From Acidobacteriota bacterium (GTDB lineage: Bacteria > Acidobacteriota > Blastocatellia > Pyrinomonadales > Pyrinomonadaceae): a stretch of 64,000 nt of DNA. The notes under the pieces are model-generated. The model had not been told where the DNA came from. It ran no database searches and was given only the letters and a program-made list of their open reading frames with translations. The stretch is taken from NCBI GenBank assembly GCA_016700075.1, contig CP065000.1, forward strand, positions 3,162,001-3,226,000, written 5' to 3'. This document shows, one piece after another, positions 59,372 through 64,000 of this stretch (the first letter of the stretch is position 1; every line of letters starts with the position of its first letter). The position numbers and the translations under genes were made by a program.

Positions 59372-60542
59372 ATGCGGAACTTCCGAGTTTGCGAAGCGTC
59401 TCGACCGCTGCGGGAAGCACCTCAACAATGCGGTCGATGTCTGCAGAGGTGTTAAAACGCCCGAGGCTGATCCGAAGAGCCGAACGAGCACGGTTGTCGT
59501 CTTCGTTCAAAGCTCGGATAACCGGCGACGGTTCGAGCGTTCCCGATGAACAGGCCGAACCCGTCGAGACGGCGACACCCTGCATATCGAGATTGATCAG
59601 CAATGCCTCGCCTTCGGTGCCTAGGAACGAGATGTTCGAAATATTCGGGATGCGTTGATCCCGGTTGCCGTTGAAAATGATATTCGGCACGGCGTCGGCG
59701 AGGCGGTTTTCCAGATCATCACGGAGATGTTTTTGCCGTACCGCTTCGTTTTCCATTTCCGCGGCTGCGAGTTCAAATGCCTTTCCCAGCGCAGCGATCA
59801 ACGGGACGCTTTCGGTCCCGCCGCGGCGGTTACGTTCCTGATGTCCGCCGATATTCTGCGGATGCAGGCGGACGGAACGCTTGATATAGAGCGCACCGAT
59901 GCCTTTGGGAGCGTAAAGCTTGTGCCCCGAAAGCGAAACCAGATCGCAGCCGATCACATTTACGTCAACTGGGATCTTGCCGACAGCCTGAACCGCGTCG
60001 GTATGGAACCATATCTTTCGGCCGGAATCTCGAAGTTCTTTGACCAACGAGCCGATCTCTGCGACGGGCTGCAGTGTGCCGATCTCGTTATTTGCGGTCA
60101 TTACGGTTATCAGAACCGTTTCATCACGAATGGCCGAACGGATGTCATCAACGCTGACAATGCCCTCCGGGCAGACTGGAACATAAGTGACCTCGTACCC
60201 GCGTTTTTCAAGGTCGGCGCAGACGTTCTTGACCGCCGAATGTTCGATATTGGAGGTGACGATATGGCGGCCGTAGTGTTCGTTTGCTTCGACGAGGCCG
60301 CGAATGGCGAGATTGTTGCTTTCCGTACCGCCTGACGTAAAAATAACCTCATTCGGCCGAGCGTTTATCAGGCGGGCGACCGATTGCCGAGCGGCGTCCA
60401 CGGCGGTGCGTGCTTCCTGGCCGAAATAGTGAATACTGGACGTATTTCCGTAGCTTTCCGTCAGAAAAGGCATCATCGCCTCTACGACCCGCGGATCGAC
60501 GGGCGTCGTGGCACTATTATCGAGATAAACGCGGCGGAACAT
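59370..60542 (-). CDS. Cysteine desulfurase, IscS/NifS type
   Basis: A 390-residue PLP enzyme that releases sulfur from cysteine for Fe-S clusters and thiolation. It has YLDNSATTPVDPRV, FTSGGTESNNLAI, the PLP Lys in LSGHKLYAPKGIGALY, and the active-site Cys in VSTGSACSSGTLEPS. The ...TGSACSSG loop marks the IscS/NifS group I. No iscU neighbour is present, so the acceptor is unknown. The next plus-strand gene (radical SAM) needs an Fe-S cluster, but gene order alone does not prove a link. Confidence 0.94.
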   Translation of the reverse strand: MFRRVYLDNSATTPVDPRVVEAMMPFLTESYGNTSSIHYFGQEARTAVDAARQSVARLINARPNEVIFTSGGTESNNLAIRGLVEANEHYGRHIVTSNIEHSAVKNVCADLEKRGYEVTYVPVCPEGIVSVDDIRSAIRDETVLITVMTANNEIGTLQPVAEIGSLVKELRDSGRKIWFHTDAVQAVGKIPVDVNVIGCDLVSLSGHKLYAPKGIGALYIKRSVRLHPQNIGGHQERNRRGGTESVPLIAALGKAFELAAAEMENEAVRQKHLRDDLENRLADAVPNIIFNGNRDQRIPNISNISFLGTEGEALLINLDMQGVAVSTGSACSSGTLEPSPVIRALNEDDNRARSALRISLGRFNTSADIDRIVEVLPAAVETLRKLGSSA

Positions 60543-60658
60543 ATCAACATCTTAACTGTTGTATTACATTGCTGAAAGTGCTTTGAATACGATACATTTT
60601 AGATGGCGAATTGTGCCGATAGAGCTGCGAAAGAAACTGCCGCGGCGAGGGAATAATA

Positions 60659-61819
60659 ATGGATTTTGCGACAAAAGAGATATTTAAGCGATACGCGAGC
60701 ATATTCGTGGGCCGGCCGATCTCGCCGGTATTTTTGAACATACTAGTAACGAGCGTCTGCGACATGCGGTGCACGCATTGTTTTTTCACCGAGGAGCTTG
60801 ACGACCGCGGGCGCAAGAAACAGCAGATGAAATCCGATGAGATCGCCAAGATATCGGAAACTCTGGGCGGAAATCTGGGCGTTCTGGTGCTCGCGGGCGG
60901 CGAGCCTTTCACTAGAAAGGACCTGCCGGAGATCGTTCGTGCTTTCTACGAGAACAACAAGCTCGACAGCGTTTATCTGATGTCTAACGGCCAGATCCAT
61001 CAGCGTATATTCCCGGATGTCGCACGCATCATGGACGAATGTCCGAATCTGAATGTCTCGGTCGCTCTCGGCATCGACGGCATGAAAGAGGCGCACGAAA
61101 AGATCCGCCGCAAAGACGGAAGTTGGGACAAGGCCATTCACACCGCACGTACTCTGCAGCAGATGAAACGCGAGCAGTATCCTCAGCTAGATATTCAGAC
61201 CTGCACCTGCGTGATGCACTCGAACGAAGATACGATATTTGATTGGTACGATTTCCTGAAATACGACCTCAAGCCGGACAAGGTGAACATCAACTACATC
61301 CGACCGCCGTCTGCGGACCCGAACGAGCTGAATTTCGACCATAAGCGTTACGAGCAGCTCTCGCAGATGATACTTGAGGACACGCGTTCTGCGGCATTGA
61401 AGAACCACTACGGCGGCAAGTCCGGCATTTTCAAAGCCGCGGTCGATATCTACATGCACGATGTCATCGCAAAGACGAAAGCCGAGGACAAGGCTCAGTT
61501 GAAGTGCTACGCAGGCAGTGCCGGTGCGGTCATTTACGATACGGGCGATCTGTCGTCGTGCGAAACCAAGACCGAGGTGCTGAATCTGCGTGATTACGAC
61601 TGGGATTTTCAGGCTGCTTGGAACACCGATCTGATGAAGGCTCGCCGTAAAGAAGTGGCGAACGGCTGCCACTGCACGCACGAATCGAACTGCTTCTATC
61701 CGTCGCTGCCGTTCAATCCCGGGCATCTGGTCAAGATCAAGAAGCTCGAAAAGGAAATGCGAAAGGCCGCGACATCGAACGGCTTCGCCGCTGCTCGGGA
61801 AGTGGCTTTGAAAGCCTGA
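60659..61819 (+). CDS. Radical SAM protein with C-terminal Cys-rich domain
   Basis: A 386-residue radical SAM enzyme. The 4Fe-4S motif is C-x3-C-x2-C in SVCDMRCTHCFF near residue 37, then the GGEP motif (AGGEPFTRKDLPEIV) and typical barrel segments (YLMSNGQIHQ, VSVALGIDGMKEAHEKIRR). The C-terminal part has additional Cys (LKCYAGSAGAV, SSCETKTEV, NGCHCTHESNCFYP) resembling a SPASM-type auxiliary cluster. I cannot name the substrate. A GAGGG ribosome site precedes the ATG. It is the first gene of a plus-strand set with the glycosyltransferase and SDR. Confidence 0.85.
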   Translation: MDFATKEIFKRYASIFVGRPISPVFLNILVTSVCDMRCTHCFFTEELDDRGRKKQQMKSDEIAKISETLGGNLGVLVLAGGEPFTRKDLPEIVRAFYENNKLDSVYLMSNGQIHQRIFPDVARIMDECPNLNVSVALGIDGMKEAHEKIRRKDGSWDKAIHTARTLQQMKREQYPQLDIQTCTCVMHSNEDTIFDWYDFLKYDLKPDKVNINYIRPPSADPNELNFDHKRYEQLSQMILEDTRSAALKNHYGGKSGIFKAAVDIYMHDVIAKTKAEDKAQLKCYAGSAGAVIYDTGDLSSCETKTEVLNLRDYDWDFQAAWNTDLMKARRKEVANGCHCTHESNCFYPSLPFNPGHLVKIKKLEKEMRKAATSNGFAAAREVALKA

Positions 61820-61825
61820 GCTTTA

Positions 61826-63007
61826 ATGCAGCCGAACACTCCAAAGGTCCTCATTATCTCTTCCGATACGGGCGGCGGGCATCGCAGTGCCGCGCAGGCG
61901 ATCGCGGACGGGCTTGACCGCTTTTGGAAGGGTGAATCGGCGGCCGTTCGGATCGTAAAGGCCGTCGAGGAATCGCATCACGTCACTGAAAAACTCGTCG
62001 CGGTCTATAACTGGATGCTTCGTCACAGGCAGGGTTGGATGAAGTATCTTTACTGGGCCGTCAATAAGATACGCCCCGAAACGCGGGAAATTTTTCATAA
62101 ACGCTGTATCGGTTTTGTTCGAGAACAATTCGAAAAATGGTGCCCGCACATCGTCGTCAGCGTTCATCCGCTGACGCAGCACATTTTCGGGCGAATACTT
62201 CGCGAACTCAACCTCGCAGGCCAGATACCGCTCGTTACCGTAGTCACCGATCCATGTTACGGATTTTGGAAGGGCTGGGCTTGCGACGATGTTTCGCTGT
62301 ATCTCGTAGCGAACGAGGACGCAAAGCGGCAGCTTGTCGATTACGGCGTCTCGCCTGAGAAGATCAAGATCTCAGGAATGCCGGTGAATCCGAAATTCCG
62401 CGTCGCCGATGAAAAGGACGCCCAGGCGGCCCGCCAAACCTTCGGACTGGATCCGGATAAATTTACCGTTTTTGTGAACGCGGGCTGGGTCGGCGGCGGC
62501 AATATTCCGAAAATATTTCGCGAGCTTGTCCGCGGCGAACTCGACGTGCAGGCGATCTTTCTCGCCGGCAAGAACGAGGAATTGCGAGCTGAGGCCGAGG
62601 AGATCGCGAGGTCTGCGAAGTTTCCAGTTAAGGTCATCGGTTACTCAGACGACATCGAGAAATTGATGCAGTCCGCCAACGTCATGGTGTCGAAACTCGG
62701 CGGCCTGACGACCTTCGAGGCTCTTGCATGCCGTTTGCCGATCATCGCAGACACAACGACGCCGCCGATGCCGCAGGAAGCCGGCACCGTCGATCTTCTG
62801 TCTCGAAAAGGAGCAGGAATACTGCTGAAAAAGCCTTCAGAGATAGTGCCGATAATTCGCGAACTGCTTGCGGACAATGGCAAGTATTCGCGAATGTGTG
62901 ATGCGACCGAGGGGCTGACGATGCCCGATTCTACAGAGCAGATCATTCGGGAAATTGAAGCGCTGATTCCAAAGGCCCAACATGCGGACGCCGCTGCCGC
63001 CGCTTAA
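61826..63007 (+). CDS. GT28-like lipid glycosyltransferase, MGDG-synthase type
   Basis: A 393-residue protein resembling processive diacylglycerol glucosyltransferases/MGDG synthases (UgtP family). The start is VLIISSDTGGGHRSAAQAIADGL, the conserved GGGHR head. A VSVHPLTQH and VVTDPCYGFWKGW part follow, then the C-terminal UDP-sugar site SANVMVSKLGGLTTFEALACRLPIIA with a GGLTT turn. These enzymes transfer a sugar from UDP onto a diacylglycerol at the inner membrane. It starts 6 nt after the radical SAM gene. Confidence 0.88.
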   Translation: MQPNTPKVLIISSDTGGGHRSAAQAIADGLDRFWKGESAAVRIVKAVEESHHVTEKLVAVYNWMLRHRQGWMKYLYWAVNKIRPETREIFHKRCIGFVREQFEKWCPHIVVSVHPLTQHIFGRILRELNLAGQIPLVTVVTDPCYGFWKGWACDDVSLYLVANEDAKRQLVDYGVSPEKIKISGMPVNPKFRVADEKDAQAARQTFGLDPDKFTVFVNAGWVGGGNIPKIFRELVRGELDVQAIFLAGKNEELRAEAEEIARSAKFPVKVIGYSDDIEKLMQSANVMVSKLGGLTTFEALACRLPIIADTTTPPMPQEAGTVDLLSRKGAGILLKKPSEIVPIIRELLADNGKYSRMCDATEGLTMPDSTEQIIREIEALIPKAQHADAAAAA

Positions 63008-63099
63008 TTCACACCGCTGCTTGTCAGCAACAACCGCATCTATTAACCTTGTCATTTGGTATTTTCGAACACTATAAGTGTCGGCAGAGGTGAGTTAAC

Positions 63100-63849
63100 T
63101 TGAGTCTTTTACTCGAAGGAAAACGTGCGTTCGTATCGGGCGGGACACGGGGCATCGGAGCGGCGATCTGCGAGATATTCGCACGCGAAGGTGCGGATGT
63201 GGCGTTCAATTATCATTCCAGCGAAGACCTGGCGAAAGAAGTCGAGTCGAAGATCGAGGCGCACGGCCGCCGAGCGTTGAGTTTCAAGGTGTCGGTAACA
63301 GACCGCTACGGTATGAAGCATGTCGCCCGTGAGATAAAGGACGCCTGGGGGCCGATACAGATCTTGGTCAACAACGCCGCGGTGAACAAACCTGACAATT
63401 TCGCCACCACCACCGACAAGTCTTGGGATTGGGTCGTCGATACGAACGTGAACAGCCTGTTCGCGGTTACGAAGCCTTTCTACAAACAGATGCTCCGCGA
63501 ACGCCACGGGCATATCCTGAATATCACGTCGGTCGGTGCAATACGCAGCCTTCCAACTTCGGTTCACTACGCGACGTCAAAGGCAGCGATGATAGGCTTT
63601 ACGAAATGCCTTTCGCGCGAAGCGGCGAATTTCGGGATCTCGGTGAACGCCATCGCCGCCGGCATCTTTGACACCGACCTCGGCCACTCATTGCCGGACA
63701 GGTTAATTCAAATGCACGATTTTTGGGTACCTAAAGGCCGCAAGGGCGACCCGAAAGAACTAGCGGAATTCGCCGCCTTTATGTGTTCGGACCGGAACAG
63801 CTTCATGAGCGGCGAGATAGTGATCGTTGACGGCGGGGCGATAACGTAG
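63100..63849 (+). CDS. SDR-family oxidoreductase, FabG-like
   Basis: A 249-residue classical SDR with TTG start preceded by GAGGTGA. It has SGGTRGIGAAIC (TGxxxGxG-type, here SGGTRGIG), NNAAVN, catalytic Ser in NITSVGAIRSLPTS, and Tyr-x3-Lys in HYATSKAAM. The C-terminal motif is EFAAFMCSDRNSFMSGEIVIVDGG. Such members reduce 3-ketoacyl-ACP or related carbonyls. About 90 nt separate it from the glycosyltransferase gene, so it may be part of the same transcript or independent. Confidence 0.9.
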   Translation: MSLLLEGKRAFVSGGTRGIGAAICEIFAREGADVAFNYHSSEDLAKEVESKIEAHGRRALSFKVSVTDRYGMKHVAREIKDAWGPIQILVNNAAVNKPDNFATTTDKSWDWVVDTNVNSLFAVTKPFYKQMLRERHGHILNITSVGAIRSLPTSVHYATSKAAMIGFTKCLSREAANFGISVNAIAAGIFDTDLGHSLPDRLIQMHDFWVPKGRKGDPKELAEFAAFMCSDRNSFMSGEIVIVDGGAIT

Positions 63850-63922
63850 CGAGTTCCCGCGAAACTCACGAAATCCGCGGAACAAGAAGTTTGCTTCCCA
63901 AAAGATCCCTGTGTTCAGAGGG

Positions 63923-64000
63923 TTAATTTCCTTCCAATTTATTTTTAGCTTTTTCCATGAAGACGCGGATCATGGCGGAAACGCTTTTGGTCATTTCGGC
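63923..64000 (-). CDS. Partial CDS, C-terminus of unknown protein
   Basis: A minus-strand frame is open from the window edge to a TAA at 63923-63925 (25 residues). It encodes an amphipathic helical end: SVSAMIRVFMEKAKNKLEGN. Too little is visible for identification. Confidence 0.35.
   Translation of the reverse strand, partial: AEMTKSVSAMIRVFMEKAKNKLEGN

Overview
The window reads as chromosomal DNA of a Gram-negative, moderately high-GC bacterium. It has LPS/lipid A genes (lpxD, heptosyltransferase, gmhB-type phosphatase), a PilS/PilR-like pair beside a type IV pilin, a PEP-CTERM protein, several secreted amidohydrolases, a fused formiminotransferase-cyclodeaminase and many short palindromic intergenic repeats. 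This mix fits Acidobacteriota, probably class Blastocatellia (Pyrinomonas-like). That placement is inferred from gene style only; no rRNA gene is present to confirm it.

Layout. 1-5.2 kb: end of rplQ, accB, accC, rpsO and pnp (translation, fatty acid synthesis, RNA turnover). 5.5-7.5 kb: two secreted or surface proteins, one with a PEP-CTERM signal. 7.5-15.8 kb: glyQS, a histidine-degradation type FTCD, a YfcC-like transporter, a secreted unknown, a CCA-adding enzyme and a multi-pass membrane protein. 15.8-22.5 kb (minus strand): a macromolecular-synthesis operon, DCC protein-mutS2-dnaG-rpoD. mutS2 carries in-frame insertions that look like dispersed palindromic repeats. 22.6-27.1 kb: three tandem amidohydrolase-fold proteins, of which only the middle one keeps the HxH metal motif. 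27.1-36.3 kb: msrB, lpxD, priA, an ABC-2 exporter operon and an O-antigen-ligase-like protein. 36.4-40.4 kb: pilin with a sigma-54 type promoter, then NtrC-type regulator and sensor kinase. 40.4-46.2 kb: cupin, gmhB, waaF-like, sugar epimerase, penicillin-binding protein 1A. 46.2-46.7 kb: a composite palindrome-rich element. 46.7-48.2 kb: a protein of unknown function and a 21-bp minisatellite.

48.2-54.8 kb is a complete type II-C CRISPR-Cas locus: a 32-repeat/31-spacer array, cas2, cas1, a 1011-residue cas9 and a divergently encoded tracrRNA. The tracrRNA is recognisable from its anti-repeat, a small hairpin and a terminator. The array-sense repeat pairs with this RNA, which fixes the crRNA strand as plus.

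54.8-64 kb: DksA/TraR-like protein, NhaA antiporter, prolyl oligopeptidase and a tiny secreted protein built from six GIIVSD hexapeptides behind a sigma-54-like promoter. Then a cysteine desulfurase and a three-gene plus-strand run (radical SAM protein, GT28-like lipid glycosyltransferase, SDR reductase) that may make or modify a lipid.

The items most worth following are the compact II-C Cas9 with its tracrRNA, the GIIVSD repeat protein, the repeat insertions inside mutS2, the minisatellite and palindromic element next to the CRISPR locus, and the radical SAM-glycosyltransferase-SDR cluster.
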